64,000 nt of DNA, from contig NZ_AAEW02000004.1 of the NCBI RefSeq assembly GCF_000167355.1, positions 178,839-242,838 on the forward strand. The letters are read 5' to 3'. This document shows positions 19,317-28,350 of this stretch, in pieces (position 1 is the first letter of the stretch; each line of letters opens with the position of its first letter). This DNA is from Desulfuromonas acetoxidans DSM 684 (lineage in GTDB: Bacteria > Desulfobacterota > Desulfuromonadia > Desulfuromonadales > Desulfuromonadaceae). A program made the position numbers and the translations under genes. A model generated the notes under the pieces. That model made no database searches and was not told where the DNA came from. It saw nothing but the letters and a program-made list of their open reading frames with translations.

Positions 19317-19853
19317 TTAGTATTCCCAATCAAAATCAGCATCGTTACTGCTGTCGGTATCGGCGTCAATGATGTTGGTATTGTCGTATTTTTCAAACAC
19401 CAGGCCGACATCTTCCATCGTGCCGTCACCATCAATATCTTCCTGCACCACTTCAATCTCAAAGCGCAGGTAATCGGCGGTGGTCGGATCATTGACAATG
19501 TCGCCATTGCGCAACGTGTAATACAGATCGTGAGAGCCGTTGCCCTCATACCACACGCCTTTATCAGCAGGCACACTGTCGCCACGCCCTTCGTAAGGTT
19601 CCGGTACGGTGGACAGCAACGACATGGGGTACAAATTATCGGCCAGATCCTGCAGATCTTCCCCGGACACCAATGCCCGTGCCACGCGAATACCAAGCGC
19701 ACTGCGGATGTTGCCCACCACCCCTTTGACGGAAGCGGCTTCGGCCTGCTTTTGCAGATCGAGAAATTTCGGCACGGCAACCGCAGCCAGCAAGGCCAGG
19801 ATGACCATGACCACGACCAGTTCGATCAGTGTAAAACCCTTCTGGTTTCTCAT
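19317..19853 (-). CDS. MshA/MshB-like pilin, paralogue 1
   Basis: A 178-residue prepilin: MRNQK leader, GFTLIELVVVMVILALLAA, then KFLDLQKQAEAASVKG. The middle and end share ordered similarity with the next gene upstream (RSALG, LYPM, the WYEGNGSHDLYY segment, and a LRFEIEVV strand), so the two look like a tandem duplication. The acidic C-terminus (many Asp after DIDADTDSS-type spacing) may bind calcium (inference). No Cys. It lies between mshC and the other pilins, 20 bp from the paralogue. Confidence 0.85.
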   Translation of the reverse strand: MRNQKGFTLIELVVVMVILALLAAVAVPKFLDLQKQAEAASVKGVVGNIRSALGIRVARALVSGEDLQDLADNLYPMSLLSTVPEPYEGRGDSVPADKGVWYEGNGSHDLYYTLRNGDIVNDPTTADYLRFEIEVVQEDIDGDGTMEDVGLVFEKYDNTNIIDADTDSSNDADFDWEY

Positions 19854-19873
19854 TCAACGTTCTCCTGCTTTAG

Positions 19874-20383
19874 TTAATCCGTCAGCCAGCGTGTTGCCGA
19901 AGACGGTTGCAGCACCAGCCCGATCAACGTGTCCTGCTCTCCGGCAGACAACGGGCCACGAATCACCCGGATTTTCCAGCGCAATGTGGCTGGAGTTTCG
20001 GAACCACCGACAACCAGTTCATCGTCACGCAACACATACACCAGTTCGTGGCTATTTTTATCATCATACCAGCAACCACGGCGGTCGCTAGCACTCAGCA
20101 CCCCCAAATAAGTTTCCGGGGGATCGAGCAATAGGTCGTGCATGGGATAAAGCGGTCGTGATCCATCAGCAGCCCACGCCGCCAGATCGTCGCCACGATA
20201 CAATCCGCGCGACATCTGCAAACTCAAGGCACTGCGCATCTGGCCAATCATTCCTTGCACTGCAGACACTTCGGCCTGCTGCATCAGACCAACAAATTTC
20301 GGCAACACAACACTGGCAAGAATGATCACGATGGCGATCACCACGATCAGTTCCAGTAATGTGAAACCGCGTTGTCTGTGCAT
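19874..20383 (-). CDS. MshA/MshB-like pilin, paralogue 2
   Basis: A 169-residue prepilin: MHRQR leader, GFTLLELIVVIAIVIILAS, then KFVGLMQQAEVSAVQG. It is similar to the gene downstream through RSALSLQ, LYPMHDLL, GCWYDDKNSHELVY and LRWKIRVI. One Cys is seen. It follows the presumed major pilin gene after a 112-bp spacer with two hairpins, so it is probably expressed at a lower level from the same transcript. Confidence 0.84.
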   Translation of the reverse strand: MHRQRGFTLLELIVVIAIVIILASVVLPKFVGLMQQAEVSAVQGMIGQMRSALSLQMSRGLYRGDDLAAWAADGSRPLYPMHDLLLDPPETYLGVLSASDRRGCWYDDKNSHELVYVLRDDELVVGGSETPATLRWKIRVIRGPLSAGEQDTLIGLVLQPSSATRWLTD

Positions 20384-20408
20384 GCTGACCTTTTAACTTG
20401 TAAGGGCA

Positions 20409-20480
20409 TCGGGTGGACAACATCCACCCGATTTGGTCCATAGAAACTTCAACATGAAGAGTGGGCACTGTCCACCCTAC
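20409..20480 (-). promoter_or_regulatory. Two intercistronic hairpins behind the major pilin gene
   Basis: A perfect hairpin with arms TCGGGTGGA/TCCACCCGA (20409-20431) and a second imperfect one, AGTGGGCA/TGTCCACCCT-like (about 20459-20479), lie between the first pilin gene and the next. The second is the same palindrome core as in the modular repeats. They may protect the pilin mRNA 3' end or partially stop transcription. No clear U-run. Confidence 0.55.
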
Positions 20481-20495
20481 ATGAAATTCCAACGG

Positions 20496-20924
20496 CTATA
20501 AAGCTGCCGGATCAGAAATCGTCGGAACACCATTAGCAACGGCCTCAGTATAGGTGAAGCTGAAACCATCATTGGAAATGGTCATCTCTGCAGGGTCACC
20601 ATTGTCATCTGCTATTGTGAAACCATCAAGTCCTGCCATATCTTCAATTGAGCCATCATCTGCATCATCCGCACTGGGATAACCATTGACCATAGTAATG
20701 GTCTGACCTTCTGCAGTAATTGTCGCGGGTTGTCCCTGAACCAACCACTGTGCGTGAGCTAGAGCTGCGGCAGAACGAACAGATCCCAATGCACCATCAA
20801 TAGCAGACCGCTGTGCCTCACCTTGCATATCCACAAACTTGGGCACGGCCACGGCAGACAAAATGCCGAGAATAACAATAACGACAATCAGTTCGATCAG
20901 GGTAAAACCTTTTTGGTTGTTCAT
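20496..20924 (-). CDS. mshA: MshA-like pilin, probable major subunit
   Basis: A 142-residue prepilin: MNNQK leader, GFTLIELIVVIVILGILSA, VPKFVDMQGEAQRSAIDG. It has the best ribosome site of the pilin genes (CAGGAG, seven bases before the ATG at 20924) and a 150-bp upstream region of its own, pointing to a major subunit. It has no cysteine, unlike Vibrio MshA with its disulfide; the acidic C-terminal half (SADDADDGSIEDM) may bind metal instead (inference). The frame is open 13 codons upstream but the leader dictates this start. Confidence 0.86.
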   Translation of the reverse strand: MNNQKGFTLIELIVVIVILGILSAVAVPKFVDMQGEAQRSAIDGALGSVRSAAALAHAQWLVQGQPATITAEGQTITMVNGYPSADDADDGSIEDMAGLDGFTIADDNGDPAEMTISNDGFSFTYTEAVANGVPTISDPAAL

Positions 20925-21075
20925 GGTACTCTCCTGTTTGGTTGTGATTTGAAGCGGCAGCAAACCAGCGTGACCACTTCAGCTAATAGGTTATTTTCAT
21001 TACGCTAAATAGTAACATTAATAGACATCTTAACGCAGAGTTTTTCTTTAATTTTTTGTAAAGCCCGCACCATGA

Positions 21076-22308
21076 TCACCGCATCAAGCTGCTCAAGTTC
21101 CACATCGGCAGGAACACGCCTAGGGCCAGCACCAGCACCATGGCGCCAATGATGACGATCAGGATCGGCTCAATGGCACTGGTGAGGTTTTTCAGATCGT
21201 ATTCCACCTCGCGCTCGTAGAACCCTGCCACTTCGAGCAACATGCTGTCCACGGAACCGCTCTCTTCACCGACGGCCAGCATCTGCAACACCAGCGGGGT
21301 AAAAATTTTCAGGTTGGCGGCACTGCGCGTCAGGGTGTCGCCACGCTCCAGTTGGTTGCGCATTTCGTTGAGTTTTTCACCCAGGTAACTGTTTTCAATG
21401 GCGCGGGCCGTATAGCCCAACGCCTGCACCAGCGGCACGCCACTGCCGTAGCCCATGGCAAATGCGCGGGCAAAACGGGCAAGCGTGGCCCGCATCAGAA
21501 TCGAGCCGACCACAGGCAGCTTCAACTTATAGCGATCCCAGCGGTAAGTCCCCTTTTCAGTGCGCAGATAACTGCGCAGCAGATAAAACGCCGCAACGGC
21601 CGCCACAAGCAGATAGGGCCAGTAAGCAACGGAGAAATGGGAGATTCCCATGATAATCTTCGTCGGTAACGGCAGATCCGCACCCAGTCCGGCAAACACC
21701 TTTTCAAAGGTGGGGATGACAAACAGGCTGAGAATGGTCATGGCCACGCCGATGGCAATAATGACAAACGTCGGATAGCGTAATGCGGCCTTGATCTGCT
21801 CCCGGGTCAGTTTTTCAAACTCCAGGTATTCGCCCAACTGGCGAAACGATTCCTCCAAATTACCACTGCTTTCCCCCACCTGAACCATGCGTGTCATCAG
21901 GTTGGGAAACACCTCGGGAAATGCGGCCATGGCCCCGGACAGATCGCGCCCGGATTCAAGATTTTCAATCACGCCGCGCAAGGCTTGCTGCATGGTCGGA
22001 TTTTGTGACGACTCGATCAGGCCGTACAGCGAGCGCATCATCGGCACACCGGAGCGGGTCAGCGAATACATCTGGCGGCAAAACAGAATCAGATCATCCA
22101 AACGCACCTTTTTCGGCCGCCGCTTCAACGACAGGGAAAAGGCTTTTTTCTCGCGTGGTGCCGCGCTCTCGCGCCCCTCTTCAATGCGAATCGGGATGAG
22201 ACCGTTTTCCGACAACTGACTGGCCACGGCTGCGGCGGTTGCCAGCTCCAGCTCACCGGAGACCTGCTCACCGCCGGGGCGACGGGCGACATAGTGAAAC
22301 ATCGGCAT
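21076..22308 (-). CDS. mshG: Inner-membrane pilus platform protein (PilC/GspF family)
   Basis: A 410-residue polytopic protein of the GspF/PilC family that anchors the pilus ATPase at the inner membrane. Two GspF domains are seen, each with the conserved pattern (about 70-195 with FCRQMYSLTRSGVPM, and about 275-395 with FARAFAMGYGSGVPLVQAL), and three membrane segments at about 170-190, 220-242 and 375-400. GGAGG precedes the ATG. It follows mshE by 20 bp, the order of the Vibrio/Shewanella locus. Confidence 0.93.
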   Translation of the reverse strand: MPMFHYVARRPGGEQVSGELELATAAAVASQLSENGLIPIRIEEGRESAAPREKKAFSLSLKRRPKKVRLDDLILFCRQMYSLTRSGVPMMRSLYGLIESSQNPTMQQALRGVIENLESGRDLSGAMAAFPEVFPNLMTRMVQVGESSGNLEESFRQLGEYLEFEKLTREQIKAALRYPTFVIIAIGVAMTILSLFVIPTFEKVFAGLGADLPLPTKIIMGISHFSVAYWPYLLVAAVAAFYLLRSYLRTEKGTYRWDRYKLKLPVVGSILMRATLARFARAFAMGYGSGVPLVQALGYTARAIENSYLGEKLNEMRNQLERGDTLTRSAANLKIFTPLVLQMLAVGEESGSVDSMLLEVAGFYEREVEYDLKNLTSAIEPILIVIIGAMVLVLALGVFLPMWNLSSLMR

Positions 22309-22328
22309 GTGTCACGTCCTCCCGTTGA

Positions 22329-24056
22329 TCACAGGGTTTCCTCCACCGGCTCCAACTCATCGACCTGGCCGGCCACGCGTACCACCTCTTCCATGGTGGT
22401 GATGCCTTGACGGGCATATTCCAGAGCACAGTCCGCCAAGGAGATAAAATGCTCCTGCCCTTGGGCTGTGCGGGCGAATCCGGCACTGTCGTTGCGCCGC
22501 AGGGCATCGGCCAGGGCGGTATCGATTTCCAGCAATTCAAAGACACCAATCCGGCCATGATAGCCGGTGTTGCCACACTGACTGCAACCACGCCCTTTTT
22601 TGAAGCCCGGAGGAATCTCTTCTGTTCCGAGTGCCTCCTTCAACCAACTGCGTTGCTGGGCATCCAGCGGATCTACTTCACTGCAACTGGTACACACACG
22701 GCGCACAAGACGTTGAGCGAGCACCGCCTGTAACGAACTGGCCACCACATAACCTTCCGCGCCCATATCGAGCAGGCGCAGTGCCGTGCTGATGGAATCG
22801 TTGGTATGCAGGGTCGACAACACCAGGTGGCCGGTCATGGCAGCACGCAGACCGATTTCAGCGGTTTCCTTGTCACGCATCTCACCCACCATGACCACAT
22901 CCGGGTCCTGACGCAGGGCGGTACGCAACACGCTGGCAAAGGTCAGCCCCACCTTGGTATTGACCTGCACCTGATTGATCCGCGGCAATCGATATTCCAC
23001 CGGATCTTCAACCGTAATAATCTTCTTCTCCGGTTGATTCATCTCATTGAGCGCCCCGTACAGCGTGGTGGTCTTACCGCTACCGGTGGGACCGGTGACC
23101 AACACAATGCCGTGCGGTTGGTGAATAAAACGGCGAAAACGTGCCAGAATATGCGGCGGCATGCCGATATGATCCAGGCGCAACAAACCGCCCGACTGAT
23201 CCAGCAGGCGCATGACCACCGACTCGCCGTATTGCAGCGGCATGGTCGACAGACGGATGTCGATGCTTTTACCTTTAACGCGGATGTTAAAGCGACCATC
23301 CTGCGGCAAACGCCGCTCGGAAATATCGAGACCACTCATCAGCTTCAGGCGCGAGACCAAAGCGGCGGCAATGCGTTTTTCCTTCATCACCTGCTCGTGG
23401 AGCACGCCGTCGATCCGCTGGCGAATTCGCAGCACGGTTTCATCGGGTTCAATATGAATATCCGACGCCCCCACCTGCACGGCATCCTCAAACAGGGTCT
23501 GCAGCAAACGAACAACCGGCGCATCTTCGAGCTGACTGTCCGGCAGCAACTCGGCGAGGTTGAAATCGGTCTGGGCCAGCTCTTCACCGAGCTCTTCAGC
23601 AATATTTTCAATTTCATCGGTACGCCGATACACGGTATCGAGCGAACGCAGCAAGTCAGACTCACGCACAACCGCCGGCTCCACCGGCTGGTTGAGCAGG
23701 GAGGTCAATTTATCCAGGGCGAAAATATCGGTGGGATCGGCCATGCCGACCAGCAGATGGTTGGCTTCGCGGGTCAGAGCGACCACGCGAAAACGCCGCG
23801 CCAGGGTTTCCGGAATCAGTTTGACCAACTCGCCATCGAATTTAAACAGGCGCAGATCGACCAAGGGCACCTGCAACTGGCGCGACAAAAATTCCAGCAA
23901 ACGATCCTCGGTGATATAGTCGAGGTCAATCAGCGTGCGCCCCAGCTTACCACCACTGCTTTTCTGCGTCTGCAGCGCCGTCATCAGTTGATCTTCACTG
24001 ATAATTCCTTCGGAAACCAGCAGGTCGCCAATCCGTATTTTTTTCCGTACCACCAT
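22329..24056 (-). CDS. mshE: Pilus extension ATPase with c-di-GMP-binding MshEN domain
   Basis: A 575-residue assembly ATPase of the GspE/PilB family. The N-terminus carries two 24-residue MshEN motifs, R8-Q31 (RIGDLLVSEGII start) and K37-Q60 (KLGRTLIDLDYI start), the known c-di-GMP-binding element of Vibrio MshE. Further on are the Walker A GPTGSGKTTT, the Asp box, GEMRDKETAEI (Walker B) and LSTLHTNDS (His box), and a four-Cys zinc site (CTSC ... CSQC). All catalytic motifs are intact. It starts two bases before the mshN stop codon's end region, so translation is coupled. Pilus extension is probably activated by c-di-GMP made by enzymes such as the one at 736-3498 (inference). Confidence 0.95.
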   Translation of the reverse strand: MVVRKKIRIGDLLVSEGIISEDQLMTALQTQKSSGGKLGRTLIDLDYITEDRLLEFLSRQLQVPLVDLRLFKFDGELVKLIPETLARRFRVVALTREANHLLVGMADPTDIFALDKLTSLLNQPVEPAVVRESDLLRSLDTVYRRTDEIENIAEELGEELAQTDFNLAELLPDSQLEDAPVVRLLQTLFEDAVQVGASDIHIEPDETVLRIRQRIDGVLHEQVMKEKRIAAALVSRLKLMSGLDISERRLPQDGRFNIRVKGKSIDIRLSTMPLQYGESVVMRLLDQSGGLLRLDHIGMPPHILARFRRFIHQPHGIVLVTGPTGSGKTTTLYGALNEMNQPEKKIITVEDPVEYRLPRINQVQVNTKVGLTFASVLRTALRQDPDVVMVGEMRDKETAEIGLRAAMTGHLVLSTLHTNDSISTALRLLDMGAEGYVVASSLQAVLAQRLVRRVCTSCSEVDPLDAQQRSWLKEALGTEEIPPGFKKGRGCSQCGNTGYHGRIGVFELLEIDTALADALRRNDSAGFARTAQGQEHFISLADCALEYARQGITTMEEVVRVAGQVDELEPVEETL

Positions 24057-24057
24057 A

Positions 24058-25350
24058 TTAGTTGCCGTCCCCTAAACGTTGCAGCTGTTGCGTGGCATAC
24101 TGTTGCAATTGCGTCTCCAACCCGGGCAGAGCCAAAGCCTGCCTGAAACTGTCACGCGCCTGCTGCTGATCACCAACCTGATCGGCGGTGACCGCACGAC
24201 CAAACCACCACTGCGGCTGTTGTGGAAAGGCTCCGCACAGGAGTTGATAAATCGGTAGCGCATCCTGGTAGCGGGTGGCCTTCTGCAGCAACGCGGCTTT
24301 CAGGGCATAAAATTCCGGACTTTGACTGACCGCAGGAGCGGGGTCCACATCCAGAGCGTAAAGTGCTTCTGCCAACTGATCCGTCTCTGCCAGTAAACGG
24401 GCTTTGAGAATCAACCACAACGGTTCATCCGGCTGCTGCTGATGGCCGCTATCTGCCACCTGCAACGCCTGCTCAGCATTGCGTTGCTGCAGCAACACCT
24501 TGATCAATTCGAAACGCCCGTCCCGGTCATCGGGAACCAATTCCACCAATTCGCTCAACAAACGGGTCGCTTCAGACAGATCGCTCTGTTGCCGGGCCTG
24601 CTGTGCGCCGCTCCACAGTTGTTCACGGGGTGTTACCTGTTTTTTCAGGGTTCCCGTCGCACGTTGTGTTGTGGGTGCCGGTTGCGGCTTGGGGGCAACG
24701 GGTTGTGCCACCGGCTGCGGTGCCGGGGCAGCTTCCTGCATATAGGATGATGAGGTCACGTTTTCTACAACACGGCCCTGAATCACCAGGCGCCAGCCGT
24801 GTTGACTGTCACTGGCCAGATTGAACACGTTCCAGGTCATCTCACCGGACGCCGAAAAAATCAGCTCATAACTGTCGTCTGTTTTGACCTGCCGCCAATG
24901 ATCAAGCCAGTGCAGCGCCCCGGCATTGAGCGTGGCATGAACGGCCAGCGGCACAGCAACGGCAATAGAACGCGGATCGGAACGGACAACGGTCCAGTCA
25001 ACCGGTTGGCGCAACTCCACAACAATGCGCAACTCCTGATCTGTTTCACTGGCCTGCAGGGAAAGTACTGCATTGGCCGGCGGCTCAACAACCGCTTGTG
25101 GCACAGCGACCACCGGTACGGTTGTGTCTGCGGGGCTCACCAGTGCCGACTGCGGTTCAACCGAGTCCGGCGACGAGGACAAATTGCTCATCAGGGCAAC
25201 CCCACCACCTGCAATCAACGCCACCCCGGCAACAAACCATGGCCAACGGCGCTTGCGTACTACATTCACTGCAGTGACATTGGTATTGCTTGAGACCTCT
25301 TTTTTGCGGCGCTCCTCAAGATCGCGCAACATTTGATTGATCAAACTCAT
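24058..25350 (-). CDS. mshN: MshN-like TPR protein with one membrane span
   Basis: A 430-residue protein. The N-terminus MSLINQMLRDLEERR is the hallmark of MshN/GspB-type partners. A membrane span follows at about 37-55, then a periplasmic AMIN-like beta region (about 95-205), a proline/alanine/glutamine linker (about 205-245) and TPR helices (about 250-425). The ATG at 25350 overlaps the mshM stop as ATGA, so translation is coupled. A 24-codon longer frame exists but is not the family start. Probably links the AAA ATPase MshM, the secretin and the envelope. Confidence 0.88.
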   Translation of the reverse strand: MSLINQMLRDLEERRKKEVSSNTNVTAVNVVRKRRWPWFVAGVALIAGGGVALMSNLSSSPDSVEPQSALVSPADTTVPVVAVPQAVVEPPANAVLSLQASETDQELRIVVELRQPVDWTVVRSDPRSIAVAVPLAVHATLNAGALHWLDHWRQVKTDDSYELIFSASGEMTWNVFNLASDSQHGWRLVIQGRVVENVTSSSYMQEAAPAPQPVAQPVAPKPQPAPTTQRATGTLKKQVTPREQLWSGAQQARQQSDLSEATRLLSELVELVPDDRDGRFELIKVLLQQRNAEQALQVADSGHQQQPDEPLWLILKARLLAETDQLAEALYALDVDPAPAVSQSPEFYALKAALLQKATRYQDALPIYQLLCGAFPQQPQWWFGRAVTADQVGDQQQARDSFRQALALPGLETQLQQYATQQLQRLGDGN

Positions 25351-26252
25351 ACCGCCCACCTGTTCATCACATATCCGGCAAAGAAACACAGCAGACCCAA
25401 GGCCACAATACCGACAGTCCACACCCAGAGCCGATACGTTGGTGCCACGGCTTCGGTATCGGCAATGGCGGCGCGGATCACAGCCGGACGAATGTAGGTC
25501 TCCCCCCGACCATACGCCGCCAGCAGGGCTTTATGGGCGAGGATATTGATCAGCCGTGGAATACCCTGAGCAGATCGATACAGCACTTTGAGCGCCTGGG
25601 GACTAAACAATGGCTTACCCAGATAACCGGCCTTATGCAGGCGATGGTCGATATAGCCGATACAACCGGCATAGTCCAACGGCTGCAATCGATATGAAAA
25701 ACTGATCCGTTGGCGTAATTGACGCAGTTCGCGCTCGGCCAGACGCTCATCAAGCTCCGGCTGTCCAAACAGAACAATCTGCAGCAGCTTGCTTTTTTCG
25801 GTTTCTACATTGCTCAACAAACGCAATGCCTCCAGAGTTGCAGTGGGCATAGTTTGCGCCTCATCGACACACACCACCACTTGGAACCCTTCGTTGCTTA
25901 AGGCGATCAGATGACGGTTCAGCCGTTCGAGCAAATCGTTAAGCGCACTTCCCGACGCCATGTTGAGATCCAGCTCCTGAGCAACGGCCTGATACAACTG
26001 CTGCGGCTCCATCAACGGATTGGGCAGATACACGGTAATCATGTGTGCCGGCAGATCATTGAGTAACTTGCGGCACATTACGGTTTTGCCGGTCCCCACT
26101 TCGCCGACGATTTTGACGATCCCCTCGCCCTGCTGCAGAGCCACCTGGACGACGTTAAACGCTTCACGACTGGTCTCGGCATCGAAATAAAAATCCGTGT
26201 CCGGCGTCAGTGAAAATGGGGGGTCGGTTAACCTGAAATGCTCCAGGTACAT
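25347..26252 (-). CDS. mshM: MshM, ExeA-type AAA ATPase with C-terminal membrane anchor
   Basis: A 301-residue ATPase of the ExeA/GspA group: MYLEHFRLTDPPFSLTPD start, Walker A GEVGTGKT (about 51-58), Walker B VVCVDEAQTM (about 128-137), a sensor segment VLFGQPELDERL and a single membrane span near the C-terminus (about 275-295). Relatives remodel peptidoglycan or aid secretin assembly. The ATG at 26252 follows AGGA by seven bases; 15 extra upstream codons are not conserved-looking. It overlaps mshN by 4 bp. Confidence 0.92.
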   Translation of the reverse strand: MYLEHFRLTDPPFSLTPDTDFYFDAETSREAFNVVQVALQQGEGIVKIVGEVGTGKTVMCRKLLNDLPAHMITVYLPNPLMEPQQLYQAVAQELDLNMASGSALNDLLERLNRHLIALSNEGFQVVVCVDEAQTMPTATLEALRLLSNVETEKSKLLQIVLFGQPELDERLAERELRQLRQRISFSYRLQPLDYAGCIGYIDHRLHKAGYLGKPLFSPQALKVLYRSAQGIPRLINILAHKALLAAYGRGETYIRPAVIRAAIADTEAVAPTYRLWVWTVGIVALGLLCFFAGYVMNRWAV

Positions 26253-26323
26253 AACATCCTCAGCAATAAAGCAATCAATCTGAATCAATTGAAACAACCA
26301 AAAAAGTCGGACATCCCCTCGGC

Positions 26324-27985
26324 TTAAAACAAGCTGTTCATCCGCTGGCGCGCCGCTTCAATGTCATTATTCCAGTCTGTATCGCGTTCCACCACCAGCG
26401 GTTTGAGCAGGATGATCAGCTCACTTTTGCTGGTACTGTTTTTCTGATGTCGGAACAGATGACCCAGCCCCGGAATATCACCAAGGAGCGGCACACCGGC
26501 CCCTTCGCGGGTATCGGAATTTTTCATCAGGCCACCGATCACCACCACCTGGCCACTGCGTGCTTCTACAATGGTGTCAGACTCCCGCACACTGCTGAAT
26601 GCCAGCGGCAATGACTGTGCCTGTCCAGCAACGGTGATCACCTTGGTCTGATCCACCACCTCACTGACGGTCGGATGCACATGCAGCGTCACCCGCCCCT
26701 GACCACTAATTTGCGGCGTCACATCGAGAGCAATGCCGGAGAAAAACGGTGTCAGGGTAATATCCGGCGTGGTGGTCGTTGTCGTGCCGGTGACAGTATC
26801 GCTGGAGATATCGGTGACGAAGAACTCGTCGGTCCCAACCTTGATCACCGCCTTCTGATTATTGAGCGTGGAGATGCGCGGACTGGACAACACCTGAACA
26901 TCGCCCTGGCTTTTCACCGCCTCAATAAACGCTTCAAAGTCATCAAACTGCAACGTGGTGGAAAACACCCCGCCAAACGCCGACGTGACCAGACCATTCA
27001 CCAGCGGATTGGTGCCGGCAATCTCACTGACACCGTCACTGAGATAGGTCCCACCACCCACCTGACCAATGGTTGCGGTGTTGTTGCCGTTGTGAATCAG
27101 TCCCGCCCAGTTGATGCCGGTTTGGTAGCCGTCATTGAGTTCAACTTCAATAATTTTCGCTTCAAGGATCACCTGACGTTGCAGGGTGACCTGGGTTTTA
27201 TTGAGGTAATCGGTGACAATCTGAAGCTCCTGAGGCAGAGCGCGCACCACCACCAAACCTGCCTGAGGCTGGACTATCACCGCGCGGCCATTTTCACGCC
27301 CGACCAGTGACTGCAGGGCCTGTTGCAAGCCGGTCCAGAAATCACTTTCCGACACGGTGGTAATTCGGCTGCCGGAACTGCTGGTGGTTCCGTTTGACGA
27401 TGAGTTGTTGTCATTGTCGTTGCCGTTATCATCATCGTTGCTCACGGCACTGACCTGCCCGGAATTCACCCGAGTCAGCGAGTGGCCACTGCGCTTCAGG
27501 GTCAGGTAATCTACTTCAAAGATCTGCGTCTGCATGTTATTGGGCAGAATTTGGTAGCCCCCGGCGATGGTACGATAGTGAAAACCATAGACATCGCGGA
27601 CGATCGACAGCACCTCTTGAAGGGTGACATTTTTCAGATGGAGGGTGATGGCCCCCTGCACATCGGGATGCACCACCAGATTGGTCGGCGTATCGGTGAC
27701 CAGACCGGCAAAAAAGGCGCGCGCGTCGACCTGTTCGGCCACCACATCAAAACGGGGCTGTGTCGCCGGAAGATCACCCAGCACCAACGGCGGCATCATG
27801 GCCTGCTGGACTGCAACCGGAACCGGCGCGGCAGCAGCGGGCTGAGCAGAAGATTCAGGAAAGGAATTTAACGCCGCTGACGGCGTAGCAGGCTCTGCGG
27901 TCATAACCGGACTGCACCCGGCCAGTAAAACAATCGCGGCCAGCAGGGTGACAGAGGCCTGAATCAGGGCTTTCGTTCTCATCAT
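26324..27985 (-). CDS. mshL: MshL secretin (outer-membrane pilus channel)
   Basis: A 553-residue lipoprotein secretin. The signal peptide ends at the lipobox LLAGC (Cys near residue 24). An N-terminal secretin/TonB short domain lies at about 75-145, an N-domain at about 230-290 after an Asn/Asp/Ser-rich linker (about 180-210), and the secretin beta domain fills the C-terminal half with the signature VPLLGDIPGLGHLFRH (about 505-520). It forms the outer-membrane gate of the pilus. It is followed by mshM after 71 bp and preceded by mshK at 5 bp. Confidence 0.94.
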   Translation of the reverse strand: MMRTKALIQASVTLLAAIVLLAGCSPVMTAEPATPSAALNSFPESSAQPAAAAPVPVAVQQAMMPPLVLGDLPATQPRFDVVAEQVDARAFFAGLVTDTPTNLVVHPDVQGAITLHLKNVTLQEVLSIVRDVYGFHYRTIAGGYQILPNNMQTQIFEVDYLTLKRSGHSLTRVNSGQVSAVSNDDDNGNDNDNNSSSNGTTSSSGSRITTVSESDFWTGLQQALQSLVGRENGRAVIVQPQAGLVVVRALPQELQIVTDYLNKTQVTLQRQVILEAKIIEVELNDGYQTGINWAGLIHNGNNTATIGQVGGGTYLSDGVSEIAGTNPLVNGLVTSAFGGVFSTTLQFDDFEAFIEAVKSQGDVQVLSSPRISTLNNQKAVIKVGTDEFFVTDISSDTVTGTTTTTTPDITLTPFFSGIALDVTPQISGQGRVTLHVHPTVSEVVDQTKVITVAGQAQSLPLAFSSVRESDTIVEARSGQVVVIGGLMKNSDTREGAGVPLLGDIPGLGHLFRHQKNSTSKSELIILLKPLVVERDTDWNNDIEAARQRMNSLF

Positions 27986-27990
27986 GAACC

Positions 27991-28350
27991 TTACTCCGTT
28001 ATCTTTCGTTTAACCGATGGCGCCTGTTGCTGTGCCGCCAAGTGCAATCGGTGATGTTTGGTGCCTTTTTCAAGTTCAACTTGACGATCAGTAATGCTTA
28101 CCACCCGGTAGCCGTTAATCCGGTCGCCCTCGGTAATAACCCGACCATTGACAATCGCCACGCGACGTTGCTGGGCCATGAGAATACTGGTCAGGCTCAA
28201 CGGTGTCTCAGGCTCACTTTTCAATGCCGCAGCCCCATCGCCTTGCGGGCGCATGGGGTCATACCAGGCCAGCGCTGATGTCGCCGAGAGCGTCAGGAAC
28301 AAACCGCTAACAACCAGCAAGGTGCGTTGTCTGACAAAGCAATTAACCAC
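27991..28350 (-). CDS. mshK: MshK-like periplasmic protein
   Basis: A 119-residue exported protein with a signal peptide (VRQRTLLVVSGLFLTLSATSALA) and the GspC/PilP-like core WYDPMRPQ ... LTSILMAQQRRVAIVNGRVITEGDRINGYRV (read about residues 27-85 in the product). Such proteins join the inner-membrane complex to the secretin. I chose the GTG at 28350 because AGGGTGG lies just upstream and it overlaps the mshJ stop; a TTG at 28368 would add six codons. The C-terminus is basic and glutamine-rich. Confidence 0.8.
   Translation of the reverse strand: MVNCFVRQRTLLVVSGLFLTLSATSALAWYDPMRPQGDGAAALKSEPETPLSLTSILMAQQRRVAIVNGRVITEGDRINGYRVVSITDRQVELEKGTKHHRLHLAAQQQAPSVKRKITE

Noticed and set aside
20940..20990. 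Possible sigma-54 promoter before the major pilin (TGGTCACG ... TTTGCT on the minus strand)
   Set aside because: The GG and GC elements are 12 bases apart instead of the required 10.
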